In this document: positions 8,839-17,114 of the stretch, piece by piece
Layout of the letters: each line of letters begins with the position of its first letter
How positions within the stretch are numbered: the stretch's first letter is position 1
From: Frankiaceae bacterium
GTDB taxonomy: Bacteria > Actinomycetota > Actinomycetes > BP-191
Reading direction: 5' to 3'
DNA: 64,000 bases
Assembly: GCA_030840645.1 (NCBI GenBank)
Contig: JAVEEC010000051.1
Coordinates: forward strand, 1 to 64,000
Notes under the pieces: model-generated
What the model was told of the DNA's origin: nothing
What the model saw: the letters and a program-made list of their open reading frames with translations, nothing else
Database searches by the model: none
Translations under genes and position numbers: made by a program

Positions 8839-8867
8839 AAGGTACGAGGCGTCACAAACCTCGTCAA
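8839..8867 (-). promoter_or_regulatory. Promoter with palindrome filling the spacer
   Basis: On the minus strand TTGACG (8867-8862) and TACCTT (8844-8839) are separated by exactly 17 bp. ACGAGG (8844-8849) and CCTCGT (8859-8864), perfect inverted arms 9 bp apart, occupy the spacer and touch both boxes, as a repressor operator would. The same palindrome could double as a weak terminator for the isomerase gene that ends at 8896. Confidence 0.55.
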
Positions 8868-8895
8868 TGCCGCAATTCGCCCCGGGACCTGGCGC

Positions 8896-9705
8896 TCAGT
8901 GCGGGAGCGGCGCCGACGCGAGGTGGAGGCGGGTGTACGCGAGCGCCTCGGCCAGGTCGGACTCGCGCTCCGCGCGCGACTCGGCGCGGCGGGTGTTGAC
9001 CTCGACCACGACCACGCCGTCGAACGAGCGGCGCGCCAGCAGCTCCAGCACGTCGGCGCAACGTTGCGAGCCCCGCCCCGGCACGAGGTGCTCGTCGCGG
9101 GGCGTGCCGAGGCCGTCGGCGAGGTGGACGTGCGCGAGCCGGTCGCCGAGCTCGACGGCCATGTCGTACGCGTCGGACTGCGAGACGGCGGTGTGCGACA
9201 GGTCCAGCGTCGTGTGCCGGTAGTCCTCCGTGACGACCCCGAAGTCGGGGGCGTAGGGCACCACCTCGCGGCCCCGGGCGCGCAACGGGAACATGTTCTC
9301 GACGGCGAAGCGCACGTCGGTCTCGCCGGCCATCCGGTCGATGCCCGCGACGAACTCGCGCGCGTACTCGCGCTGCCAGCGGAACGGCGGGTGCACGACG
9401 ACCGTCCCCGCTCCGAGCGTCTCGGCCGCGGCCCGCGCGCGCTGCAGCTTGGCCCAGGGGTCGGTACCCCAGACGCGTTGCGTGATCAGCAGGCAGGGCG
9501 CGTGGACCGCGAGAACGGGGATGCCGTGGTAGTCGGAGAGGCGGCGCAGCGCGTCGACGTCCTGCGACACCGGGTCGGTCCAGACCATGACCTCGACGCC
9601 GTCGTACCCGAGCCGGACCGCGATCTCGAACGCGGCCGCCGTACTCTCGGGGTAGGTCGACGCCGTCGACAGCGCGACCTGCGCGCTGGGCACGTTGACG
9701 ACCAT
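8896..9705 (-). CDS. Sugar phosphate isomerase/epimerase family (TIM barrel)
   Basis: A 269-residue xylose-isomerase-like TIM barrel (AP endonuclease 2 superfamily). Metal-ligand positions are visible in [44 protein letters not shown] and the terminal VVVEVNT. The substrate is unknown. In mycobacteria a homologue sits close to proC (I recall Rv0498), which matches the arrangement here. TAGAGT ends 6 nt before the ATG and the promoter overlaps that of the divergent gene at 9728. Confidence 0.88.
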   Translation of the reverse strand: MVVNVPSAQVALSTASTYPESTAAAFEIAVRLGYDGVEVMVWTDPVSQDVDALRRLSDYHGIPVLAVHAPCLLITQRVWGTDPWAKLQRARAAAETLGAGTVVVHPPFRWQREYAREFVAGIDRMAGETDVRFAVENMFPLRARGREVVPYAPDFGVVTEDYRHTTLDLSHTAVSQSDAYDMAVELGDRLAHVHLADGLGTPRDEHLVPGRGSQRCADVLELLARRSFDGVVVVEVNTRRAESRAERESDLAEALAYTRLHLASAPLPH

Positions 9706-9711
9706 GCCTTC

Positions 9712-9721
9712 ACTCTAAGGT
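9712..9721. promoter_or_regulatory. Bidirectional promoter with overlapping -10 boxes
   Basis: The ten bases ACTCTAAGGT read as -10 boxes both ways: TAAGGT on the plus strand (9716-9721, 6 nt before ATG 9728) and TAGAGT on the minus strand (9717-9712, 6 nt before ATG 9705). The two boxes share the central TA. The intergenic region is only 22 bp, so both mRNAs should be leaderless. Confidence 0.6.
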
Positions 9722-9727
9722 GACGCC

Positions 9728-10468
9728 ATGCCCGAGCCGGTCTCCCTCGACTTCCCGCGCGAGTGGTTCACGTTCTTCAACCCGAACGACGCGGAGGAGA
9801 TGTTCCGCTGCGACGTCACGTGGCTGATGTCGTCGTGGACCTGCATCTTCGGCAGCGGCTGCCACGGCATCGAGCGGACACGCCCCGACGACGGCTGCTG
9901 CACGCACGGCGCGTTCTTCTCCGACAAGGACGACGAGAAGCGCGTCCGCGCGATGACCAAGGAGCTGACCAAGGAGGACTGGCAGCACCGCAAGGAGGGG
10001 CGCAAGAACGGCATCACCGAGCAGGAGGACGGGCGCACCAAGACGCGGGTCCTCGACGGCGCGTGCATCTACCTGAACCGCCCGGGGTTCGAGGGCGGCG
10101 CCGGGTGCGCGCTGCACCGGATGGCGTGGCGGACCGAACGCCACCCGCTGGAGACCAAGCCGGACGTCTGCTGGCAGCTGCCGATCCTGCGTTCGCAGGA
10201 GTGGGAGGAACGCCTCGACGAGACCAAGGTGCTGGTCACGACGATCGGCGAGTTCGACCGGCGGGGCTGGGGCGAGGGCGGGCACGACCTGGACTGGTAC
10301 TGCTCGGGGGCGTCCGAGGCGCACGTCGGCGCGCAGCTGCTCTACGAGTCCTACGCCGCCGAGCTCGCCGCGATGATGGGCGAGGCGCCGTACGCCGTCC
10401 TGAAGACCCACTGCGACACCCGCCGCCGGGCCGGTCTCGTCGCGCGCCACCCCGCGTCGGTCCGCTGA
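9728..10468 (+). CDS. Cysteine-rich conserved protein (Rv0495c-like)
   Basis: A 246-residue soluble protein with at least ten cysteines in conserved-looking clusters: [56 protein letters not shown] and THCDT. I recognise it as resembling mycobacterial Rv0495c, which lies in the same neighbourhood as proC and gpm1. The spacing recalls Fe- or Zn-binding cysteine-cluster families, so metal binding is likely, but the function is not established here. It is transcribed divergently from the isomerase gene and probably leaderless. Confidence 0.82.
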   Translation: MPEPVSLDFPREWFTFFNPNDAEEMFRCDVTWLMSSWTCIFGSGCHGIERTRPDDGCCTHGAFFSDKDDEKRVRAMTKELTKEDWQHRKEGRKNGITEQEDGRTKTRVLDGACIYLNRPGFEGGAGCALHRMAWRTERHPLETKPDVCWQLPILRSQEWEERLDETKVLVTTIGEFDRRGWGEGGHDLDWYCSGASEAHVGAQLLYESYAAELAAMMGEAPYAVLKTHCDTRRRAGLVARHPASVR

Positions 10469-10479
10469 GGCCTGGCGGG

Positions 10480-11694
10480 ATGGACGTCGTCGAGGCCGGG
10501 CCGCAGGGTCGCGGCGGACCGCGGCGCTGGGTGGGCGTCCTCGCGGGCGCGGTCCTGGTGGCGCTGGTCGGCGGCGCGATCGCGCGCAACGCGACCCACC
10601 ACGAGCCCGCGGCCCGGCCGTCATCCAGCGCGTCACCCTCGGACGACGGCCTCGCGGACGTGATCGTGCCGTCACCGGCGGCGGCCGAGTGGGACCTCCC
10701 TCCCCTGACCGAACGCACCGGGCTGTACGCCGCCGGCGTGAACGAGGGGCTCGCCGTCGCCAACCTCGACACCGGTCGCCGGGTCGCCAACGGCCGCAGC
10801 CCGGCGATCGGCGAAGGCGCCGTGCAGCCGATCGCGCGCGTCGCCGGCGGCTGGCTCGTCTATCAGGGGCGCGAGTGCGGCGAGTACCCGTGCGAGCCGG
10901 CCCGCCTGTTCCTGTACCGCGACGGCAGGCCGGTGGCCGTCGGCGTCGCCGAGGAGGCGAAGGCCGACCCGGACGGGCAGACGTTCTGGGCCACCGGGCT
11001 CACCGACCTCACGAGCACCGCGACGCCGGAGCGGAACGTCCCCTGGCTGGAGCACCGCACGGCCACCGGCCGGCTGATCGGCCGGCGTACCCTCCTGCGG
11101 CCGAAGGAGCAGCTCCTCGGCGTGACGCCCGAGGGCCCGGTGGTGGGCGCGGGGTACTCCGGCGACTCGCCCACGACGCTGGTCCGGTCCGCGAGCCGTT
11201 CGCGGCGGGTCGTTCTGCCGAAAGGCGTCGCGTACGGCGCCGCGGGCCACGCCGTCGTGTCGGGGGACCTGAGCTGCCAGGCCGACGACTTCCCGTTCCC
11301 GTGCGTGCTGCGCATCGCCGACGTCCGGGGCGGGGCGCCGCGCACCGTCGAGACGCGGCTGGACGGTGCGGTGATGTTCAGCGCCGTCGACCCCACCGGC
11401 CGGTACCTCGCCGTCTCCGCCTCCGTGACCGGCAAGCCGACCTTCCGCGTCGTCGACCTCGGGACGGGGCGTTCGGTGCCGTTGCTCGGCATCGTCGATT
11501 CCTCCTGGGTCGGCGCGATGACCTGGTCCCCGGACGGCCGGTGGCTGGTGCTGACACACGAGTTCACGGACCCGGAGCGCGACTTCGCCGGGCACCATGT
11601 CGCCGTCTGGCGGCCAGGTTGGGACCGGCCGCGCGCCGCGCCCGACTACCCGTCGGCCTTCGGCGACGACTTCGTGGTGTCGTACGCGCGCTAA
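10480..11694 (+). CDS. Membrane-anchored beta-propeller-like protein
   Basis: A 404-residue protein of unknown role. Residues 18-38 (VGVLAGAVLVALVGG) form one membrane anchor, then a Ser/Pro-rich linker and an extracytoplasmic domain with WD40/TolB-like strands such as FSAVDPTGRYLAVSASV and MTWSPDGRWLVLTHE. Two Cys pairs (GRECGEYPCEP and LSCQADDFPFPC) probably form disulfides outside the membrane. It begins 11 bp after the cysteine-rich gene, likely in the same transcript. No catalytic motif was seen. Confidence 0.75.
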   Translation: MDVVEAGPQGRGGPRRWVGVLAGAVLVALVGGAIARNATHHEPAARPSSSASPSDDGLADVIVPSPAAAEWDLPPLTERTGLYAAGVNEGLAVANLDTGRRVANGRSPAIGEGAVQPIARVAGGWLVYQGRECGEYPCEPARLFLYRDGRPVAVGVAEEAKADPDGQTFWATGLTDLTSTATPERNVPWLEHRTATGRLIGRRTLLRPKEQLLGVTPEGPVVGAGYSGDSPTTLVRSASRSRRVVLPKGVAYGAAGHAVVSGDLSCQADDFPFPCVLRIADVRGGAPRTVETRLDGAVMFSAVDPTGRYLAVSASVTGKPTFRVVDLGTGRSVPLLGIVDSSWVGAMTWSPDGRWLVLTHEFTDPERDFAGHHVAVWRPGWDRPRAAPDYPSAFGDDFVVSYAR

Positions 11695-11713
11695 GTACTT
11701 CTGGTCACGCCTC

Positions 11714-11742
11714 TTGTCAACACCGGGGCGCGGGTGTAGTAA
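11714..11742 (+). promoter_or_regulatory. Candidate promoter of the small secreted protein gene
   Basis: TTGTCA (11714-11719) is followed after 17 bp by TAGTAA (11737-11742). The -10 match is weak, but the spacing is ideal and the downstream gene has its own leader of about 30 nt. Confidence 0.4.
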
Positions 11743-11775
11743 GTCGGCATTCAATTCCTGACTAACGGGGGCAAT

Positions 11776-12231
11776 ATGCGCATCCGGTCCGTACTCGTCG
11801 GCCTCGCCACGCTCGCCACGAGCATGTTCGCTGCCCAGCCGCCTGCCCGAGCCGCGACGTTGAACGCAACCGTCACGATCACGTTCCACGTCAACTGCTT
11901 CGGCTGCGGATCGTCCTCAGCCACGTCCGAGGGCACGTGCTACGGCGTCTGCTACATCAACGGCAACCTCTGCGTGGGCGTCTGCCACTTCACCAACAGC
12001 GAGACCACCAACAGTGAGCCGGCGACCTGCCCGGTCGCCGGCTCCATGGCCGGGACGATCAACTCCTGGGGCGGGTCGGTCAACTTCGTCCTGACCTGGG
12101 TCGGCGCGACCGCCGTCATCACGACGAGCGGCGGCGTGGGCATCGGCGTGTTCGCCGTGACCTCACCGATCGGCATCCCGTGCGGCGGACCCGCGACGAT
12201 GACGTTCGCCGGTCACATCAGCGGCCTGTAG
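11776..12231 (+). CDS. Small secreted cysteine-rich protein
   Basis: A 151-residue exported protein, signal peptide about 1-27 ([15 protein letters not shown] to ARA). The mature N-terminal half is Cys-rich (FGCGSS, GTCYGVC, NLCVGVC, ATCPVAG, PCGGP) with the near-repeat TNSETTNSE; the C-terminal half is Gly/Val/Thr-rich and beta-prone. No family recognised. It has its own promoter and stands alone between the propeller gene and gpmA. Disulfide bonding outside the cell is inferred. Confidence 0.7.
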   Translation: MRIRSVLVGLATLATSMFAAQPPARAATLNATVTITFHVNCFGCGSSSATSEGTCYGVCYINGNLCVGVCHFTNSETTNSEPATCPVAGSMAGTINSWGGSVNFVLTWVGATAVITTSGGVGIGVFAVTSPIGIPCGGPATMTFAGHISGL

Positions 12232-12242
12232 CCACGACGCGC

Positions 12243-12258
12243 GTGGCCGGGTGGCCAC
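12243..12258 (+). terminator. Short hairpin between secreted gene and gpmA
   Basis: GTGGCC (12243-12248), loop GGGT, GGCCAC (12253-12258): a perfect 6-bp stem 11 bp after the stop. It directly abuts the TAGGCT -10 box of gpmA, separating the two transcripts. Confidence 0.5.
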
Positions 12259-12272
12259 TAGGCTGCCCGGCC

Positions 12273-13037
12273 ATGAGCACGCTGGTCCTGCTGCGCCACG
12301 GCGAGAGCACCTGGAACCGCGAGAACCGCTTCACCGGCTGGGTCGACGTCGACCTCTCGCCGAAGGGCGAGGACGAGGCGCGGCGCAGCGGCCGGCTGCT
12401 GCGCGAGGCGGGTGTCGCGCCCGACGTGCTGCACACGTCGTTGCAGCGCCGCGCGATCCGCACCGCCGACCTGGCGCTGAACGAAGCCGACCGGCTCTGG
12501 GTCCCCGTCCGCCGTTCGTGGCGGCTGAACGAGCGCCACTACGGCGCCCTCCAGGGCAAGGACAAGACGCAGGTGCGGGAGGAGTTCGGCGACGAGCAGT
12601 TCCTGCTGTGGCGGCGTTCGTACGACGTCCCGCCGCCGCCGGTCACGCGCGACGACCCGAACCACCCGGCCAACGACCCCCGCTACGCCGACCTGCCGCC
12701 CGACGTCCTCCCGGCCAGCGAGTGCCTGAAGGACGTGCTGCTGCGGATGCTGCCGTACTGGGCGGACGCGATCGTGCCCGACCTGCGGGCGGGCCGGACC
12801 GTTCTCGTCGCGGCCCACGGCAACAGCCTGCGCGCGCTGGTTAAGCACCTCGACGGCATCGGCGACGACGAGGTCGTCGCGCTGAACGTCCCCACCGGCA
12901 TCCCGCTGCGCTACGACCTCGGGCCGGACCTGCGGCCGTTGCGCGAGGTCGACCCGGCGTTCGGCGTCAGCGGCGCGTACCTCGACCCCGACGCGGCCCG
13001 CGCCGCCATCGCGGGCGTCGCGAGCCAGGGGCACTAG
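12273..13037 (+). CDS. gpmA: 2,3-bisphosphoglycerate-dependent phosphoglycerate mutase
   Basis: A 254-residue glycolytic mutase interconverting 3- and 2-phosphoglycerate. The catalytic histidines are in LLRHGES (His9) and [10 protein letters not shown] (His182), with the substrate loop [11 protein letters not shown] at 85-95, and the length fits the dPGM family. It sits next to ybjN and mshA as gpm1 does in mycobacteria. TAGGCT (12259-12264) is 8 nt before the ATG and there is no ribosome-binding site, so the mRNA is probably leaderless. Confidence 0.96.
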   Translation: MSTLVLLRHGESTWNRENRFTGWVDVDLSPKGEDEARRSGRLLREAGVAPDVLHTSLQRRAIRTADLALNEADRLWVPVRRSWRLNERHYGALQGKDKTQVREEFGDEQFLLWRRSYDVPPPPVTRDDPNHPANDPRYADLPPDVLPASECLKDVLLRMLPYWADAIVPDLRAGRTVLVAAHGNSLRALVKHLDGIGDDEVVALNVPTGIPLRYDLGPDLRPLREVDPAFGVSGAYLDPDAARAAIAGVASQGH

Positions 13038-13046
13038 CCGGAACGC

Positions 13047-13072
13047 GACCCGGTTGCGTCTCGACGCGGGTC
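13047..13072. terminator. Bidirectional hairpin between gpmA and ybjN
   Basis: GACCCG pairs with CGGGTC (13047-13052, 13067-13072) around a nested stem GCGTC-TC-GACGC (13056-13067). It separates two convergent genes whose stops are 33 bp apart, the usual place for a shared terminator. Confidence 0.5.
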
Positions 13073-13592
13073 AGGGCTCGCGGCCGAAGATCGGGCGCGC
13101 GGGCACGTCGGTCGCGGCGGCCTGCTTCGCGCGCCACGCCTCCTCGCGCGCGATCGAGGCGGCGAAGCCGAGCCGCAGCGCCGCGTCGAACGTCCCGTCG
13201 CTGTACTCGAGGACGCAGCCGAGCAGCCGGTCCACCTCCGCTGCGTTGATCGATGACAAGGGCATGTGCCCGACCAGGTAGATGTCGCCGAGGCGGTCGC
13301 AGGAGAAGTGCACGCCGTACGTGCGCGCGTTGCGCTGCAGCAGGAAGCCGTATGTGCCGTCGAGGTTCGACTCGGGCCGGCGCATGAAGAACGCCTCGAC
13401 CAGCAGCGTGTGGTCGCCGACGACCAGCCAGGTCATCGTCGCGAGCTTGTGGGTCCCGGCGAGCTTGACGAGGAACGCGCCCTCCTCGACCCGCTCGTAC
13501 TCCAGGCCCAGGCCGTCGAGGGCCGAGCGGATGACGGCGTCGAGCCGCGCGACCTCGGCCGGGTCGCGGCCGATGACGTGACCGAGGCTCAC
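13071..13592 (-). CDS. YbjN domain-containing protein
   Basis: A 173-residue YbjN-type protein, a fold related to type III secretion chaperones and frequent next to mshA in actinobacteria (Rv0487 in M. tuberculosis). Typical blocks are [54 protein letters not shown] and [18 protein letters not shown]. The GTG start overlaps the mshA stop by GTGA, so it is coupled to mycothiol synthesis. Its biochemical role is unknown. Confidence 0.9.
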   Translation of the reverse strand: MSLGHVIGRDPAEVARLDAVIRSALDGLGLEYERVEEGAFLVKLAGTHKLATMTWLVVGDHTLLVEAFFMRRPESNLDGTYGFLLQRNARTYGVHFSCDRLGDIYLVGHMPLSSINAAEVDRLLGCVLEYSDGTFDAALRLGFAASIAREEAWRAKQAAATDVPARPIFGREP

Positions 13593-14881
13593 CGCGATGC
13601 CGCGAGCGGGGTCGCGCGCACGGCCTCGGCCGCGTCGCGGTACACGTCCAGGACGCCGGCGGCCGTTGCGGCCCAGCCGAAGCGCGCCGCGTGCGCCGCC
13701 GCGCCGGCCGCGAGCCGGTCGCGTTCGGCGGGCGTCCTGATGATGCGGTCGAGGACCCGGGCGTAGTCGCCGGGCGCGTGGCCCGTCACGAGGACGCCGC
13801 TCTCGCCGTCACGCACCGCGGTCCGCAGGCCGCCCACCGACGCGGCGACGACCGGCGTGCCACACGCCTGGGCTTCGAGGGCGACCAGGCCGAACGACTC
13901 GTTGTACGACGGCACGACGACGGCCTCGGCCGCGCGGTAGTAGGCGACCAGCCGGTCGGGCGAGACCGGCGGCTCGCGGCGGACGACATCGGTGATGCCG
14001 AGCTCGCGGGCCAGCGCGTCGAGGCGTTCCGGGTCGCGGGTGCCGGTGCCGGACGGGCCGCCGACGACGGCGACGACCAGGCGGCTGCGCAACGACGGGT
14101 CGCGCGCGACCAGCTCGGCGGCCGCGCGGACCAGCACGTCCGGCGCCTTCAACGGCTGGATGCGGCCGACGAACAGCAGCAGCACGTCGTCAAGCGCGAG
14201 GCCTAGCAGCGCCTTCGCCGCGGCGCGCGAGCCGGGGCGGTAGCGGTCGAGGTCGACGCCGGGCGCGACGGTCGCGATCCGCGCGGGGTCGGCGCCGTAC
14301 AGCGAGACCAGCTCGCCGGCCTCGGCGGAGGTCGAGGCGATCAGCCGGTCGGCCGCCTCGACGACCTGCGCCTCGCCGATCTCGCGCGCCGTCGGCTCGG
14401 GGTCGTCGTCCTCGGCGAGGGCGGCGTTCTTGACCTTCGCCAGGGTGTGGAACGAGTGCACCAGCGGCGCCCCCCACCGCTCCTTGGCGAGCCAGCCGAC
14501 CTGGCCGGAGAGCCAGTAGTGCGAGTGCACGATGTCGTACCAGCCGGGCTCGTGCACGGCCTCGGCCCGCAGGACACCCGACGCGAACGCGCAGAGCTGG
14601 GCCGGGAGGTCGTTCTTGGACAGCCCCTCGAACGGCCCCGCGGTGATGTGCCGCACGGTGACGCCCGGCTCCATCTCGACGACGGGGTCGAGGCTGCTGC
14701 TCGTGGTCCTGGTGAAGATGTCGACCTCGATGCCCATGGCGGCGAGGCGGCGGGACAGCTCTACGATGTAGACGTTCATGCCACCGGCGTCGCCGGTGCC
14801 CGGCTGGTCGAGCGGCGAGGTGTGCACCGAGATCGTTGCGACCCGGCGCGGGAGGTCGCGCGAACACGGCGTGACTCCCAC
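13589..14881 (-). CDS. mshA: D-inositol-3-phosphate glycosyltransferase
   Basis: GT-B glycosyltransferase for the first committed step of mycothiol synthesis, joining GlcNAc from UDP-GlcNAc to inositol-3-phosphate. Diagnostic blocks are [19 protein letters not shown] at the N-terminus, [49 protein letters not shown] and the donor-site [20 protein letters not shown]. The GTG at 14881 has GGAGGT just upstream, but with a short spacer; an ATG at 14917 is the alternative and its extra codons are less GC-ending, which favours the shorter form. It would give 430 residues. Confidence 0.95.
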   Translation of the reverse strand: MGVTPCSRDLPRRVATISVHTSPLDQPGTGDAGGMNVYIVELSRRLAAMGIEVDIFTRTTSSSLDPVVEMEPGVTVRHITAGPFEGLSKNDLPAQLCAFASGVLRAEAVHEPGWYDIVHSHYWLSGQVGWLAKERWGAPLVHSFHTLAKVKNAALAEDDDPEPTAREIGEAQVVEAADRLIASTSAEAGELVSLYGADPARIATVAPGVDLDRYRPGSRAAAKALLGLALDDVLLLFVGRIQPLKAPDVLVRAAAELVARDPSLRSRLVVAVVGGPSGTGTRDPERLDALARELGITDVVRREPPVSPDRLVAYYRAAEAVVVPSYNESFGLVALEAQACGTPVVAASVGGLRTAVRDGESGVLVTGHAPGDYARVLDRIIRTPAERDRLAAGAAAHAARFGWAATAAGVLDVYRDAAEAVRATPLAASR

Positions 14882-14927
14882 GGCACCTCCCCCGGGTCGG
14901 CTCGGGCGTACGGCCATTCTGACCCTG

Positions 14928-14956
14928 CTGAACCGCTCTCTATTCCCGCGTACCCT
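14928..14956 (+). promoter_or_regulatory. Promoter of the BNR-repeat protein gene
   Basis: CTGAAC (14928-14933), a 17-bp spacer and TACCCT (14951-14956) end 6 nt before the ATG at 14963, the geometry of a leaderless promoter. It lies in the short space between divergent mshA and this gene. Confidence 0.5.
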
Positions 14957-14962
14957 CTTTGC

Positions 14963-16594
14963 ATGCATATCCCCCGTCGCCGCCTCGTCGCGTCCGCCGC
15001 ACCCCTGGTGCTGGCCACCTGCCTCCTGCCCACGCTCGCCGGTGTCGCGGCGACGACGACGCTGACGTTCGGCAAGAACGTCACCGTCTACAGCGGCGAC
15101 TACGGCGAGCCCGGCCTGTCCATCCACGGCCAGCAGGTCTACGTCACGACGCCCGGCGACGGCGGCGCGGTGTGGGGCGTGAGCGCCAACGGCGGCAAGA
15201 CGTTCGAGAAGCTGCCCACCGTCAAGCCGCCGGCCGGCCAGACGCAGGGCGTCGCCGCGGGCTCCGACTCCGACGTGGCGGTCGGCACCGACGGCACGGT
15301 GTACGTCGGCGACCTCACCATCGACGGCATCGAGGTGTCGCGCTCGACCGACGGCGGCACGACGTTCCCGCAGCAGGTGTTCGTCAACACCGACGCCGCC
15401 GCGGACCGCGAGTGGCTCGCCGTCGACGGCACCGGCGACGAGGCGATCGTCTACGTCGCCTGGCACGAGCTCGCGAGCGGCACGATGTTCCTCAAGCGGT
15501 CGGTCGACGGCGGCAAGACGTTCGACAACGTCGCGCACCTGCTCTACAGCCAGGGCACGACGGCCGGCGAGAGCGCGCACAACGGCACGTCGATCGGCCA
15601 GGTCTCGACCGACGGCAAGGGCCACGTCTACGTGGTGTACGGCGTCACGCGGCTCGACACCGCGCCGGGCTCCGCGATCATCCCGACCATCAGCAAGATC
15701 GTGGTCGCGGTGAGCAGCGACTACGGCGTGACGTGGAAGGACGTCGTCGCCAACCCCGGGTACGCCGACGCCAACTACGGCAACTTCTGGATGGCCGCCG
15801 CGGTCGACCAGGGCGGGATCGCGTACGTCACCTACTCGGGGCGCGACCACGATGCGACCGACCCGATGCGCGTGTACCTCCAGGCGTCGAGCGACTTCGG
15901 GGACACGTGGACCGAGCCGATGGTCGTCAGCCCGGAGGGCGGCAACTCGCTGTTCGGCTGGGTCGCGGGCGGCGGTCCGGGCGTCGCGGTGGCCGCGTGG
16001 TACCACACCGACGCGACCGACAAGAACCAGGCCGACATCGAGTGGGTCACCCAGGTCGCGCAGGTCCGCGGCCTCGCGGGGACGACCGCGGGTGCCACCA
16101 AGGCGGCGGCGGCGAAGGGCAAGGCCGTGGCCAAGCCCGCCGCCCTCGCGGCCGGCACGGTCGTCTACCGCGGCACGGCGAGCGACCACGTCATGCACAC
16201 CGGCGGCATCTGCACGTTCGGCATCCTCTGCGGCGTCGTCCCGAACACCTCGGACGACCGCACGCTGCTCGACTTCTTCAAGGTCACGGTCGCCCCGGAC
16301 GGGATGGCCGCGGTGGTGTTCAGCGACAACGGCGACGGCCGGAGGGACGTGACGTTCGCCAAGCAGGTCGGCGGGCCGAGCGCGTTCCCGCCGCCGGTCA
16401 AGCCGCCCGCGGGCGGTGGCGGCTCCGGGTCCGGCGGCGGGTCCGGCGGCGGCTCCGGCTCCGGTGGCGGCTCCGGGTCCGGCGGCGGCGGGTCGATGCC
16501 GGCGACCGGCCTCGACGTCGCGACGCTCGCCGGCGCGGCCGGCGCGCTGCTCGTCACGGCGGCGGTGCTACGCCGCCGGGCCGCGCGGCGCTGA
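14963..16594 (+). CDS. Secreted BNR/sialidase-fold protein with C-terminal anchor
   Basis: A 543-residue surface protein. Signal peptide about 1-30, then a beta-propeller-like region with Asp-box-type repeats ([40 protein letters not shown]). A Gly/Ser-rich linker near 490-515 follows, then MPATG, a hydrophobic helix and Arg-rich tail. MPATG is one residue off the LPxTG sortase signal, and no sortase is encoded in the window, so it may be wall-linked or simply membrane-held. Asp boxes are structural and do not show hydrolase activity; no sialidase catalytic set was identified. Confidence 0.82.
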   Translation: MHIPRRRLVASAAPLVLATCLLPTLAGVAATTTLTFGKNVTVYSGDYGEPGLSIHGQQVYVTTPGDGGAVWGVSANGGKTFEKLPTVKPPAGQTQGVAAGSDSDVAVGTDGTVYVGDLTIDGIEVSRSTDGGTTFPQQVFVNTDAAADREWLAVDGTGDEAIVYVAWHELASGTMFLKRSVDGGKTFDNVAHLLYSQGTTAGESAHNGTSIGQVSTDGKGHVYVVYGVTRLDTAPGSAIIPTISKIVVAVSSDYGVTWKDVVANPGYADANYGNFWMAAAVDQGGIAYVTYSGRDHDATDPMRVYLQASSDFGDTWTEPMVVSPEGGNSLFGWVAGGGPGVAVAAWYHTDATDKNQADIEWVTQVAQVRGLAGTTAGATKAAAAKGKAVAKPAALAAGTVVYRGTASDHVMHTGGICTFGILCGVVPNTSDDRTLLDFFKVTVAPDGMAAVVFSDNGDGRRDVTFAKQVGGPSAFPPPVKPPAGGGGSGSGGGSGGGSGSGGGSGSGGGGSMPATGLDVATLAGAAGALLVTAAVLRRRAARR

Positions 16595-16595
16595 C

Positions 16596-17078
16596 GTGGA
16601 GGACGCCAAGGCACCGCACGGCGACCTCGACCCGATCGCGTTCCTCATCGGCCGCTGGCGCGGCGAGGGCGTGGGCGGGTACCCGACGATGGCGGACTTC
16701 CGGTACGGCGAGGAGGTCGTCTTCGCGCAGAACGGCAAGCCGTTCCTCTCGTACACGCAGCGGACCTGGGCCCTGGACGACGGCCGCCCGCTGCACTCGG
16801 AGACCGGCTACTGGCGGCCGCGGCCCGAGGGCGCGCTCGAGGTCGTCCTCGCGCACCCGACCGGCGTCGCGGAGATCTACTACGGGACGGTGGCGTTCTC
16901 GAAGATCGAGCTCGCGACCGACGTCGTCGTGCGGACGACCAGCGCCAAGGAGGTCACCGCGCTGAAGCGCCTGTACGGCCTGGTCGACGGCAAGCTGCTC
17001 TACGCCGTGGACATGGCTGCCGTCGGGCACCCGCTGTCTCCGCACCTGTCCGCGACGCTGGAGCGGGTCGAGGAGTAG
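16596..17078 (+). CDS. Nitrobindin family heme-binding protein (FABP-like)
   Basis: A 160-residue beta-barrel of the nitrobindin/THAP4-C family (Rv2717c type), proposed to bind ferric heme and isomerise peroxynitrite. The family hallmark GxWxGxGxGxYP is present as GRWRGEGVGGYP (19-30). A C-terminal block GHPLSPHLSATLE carries the likely heme-ligand histidine near 150. GTG start one base after the stop of the BNR gene, so it probably shares that transcript, although no functional link is apparent. Confidence 0.9.
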   Translation: MEDAKAPHGDLDPIAFLIGRWRGEGVGGYPTMADFRYGEEVVFAQNGKPFLSYTQRTWALDDGRPLHSETGYWRPRPEGALEVVLAHPTGVAEIYYGTVAFSKIELATDVVVRTTSAKEVTALKRLYGLVDGKLLYAVDMAAVGHPLSPHLSATLERVEE

Positions 17079-17114
17079 GCAGGGTTCGGGTCGGCCGCGG
17101 CGAACTCCGAGGGA

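Noticed and set aside
13589..16198. A single 869-codon frame reaching upstream of mshA
   Set aside because: Only the mshA part has family similarity; the rest is antisense to the BNR-repeat gene.
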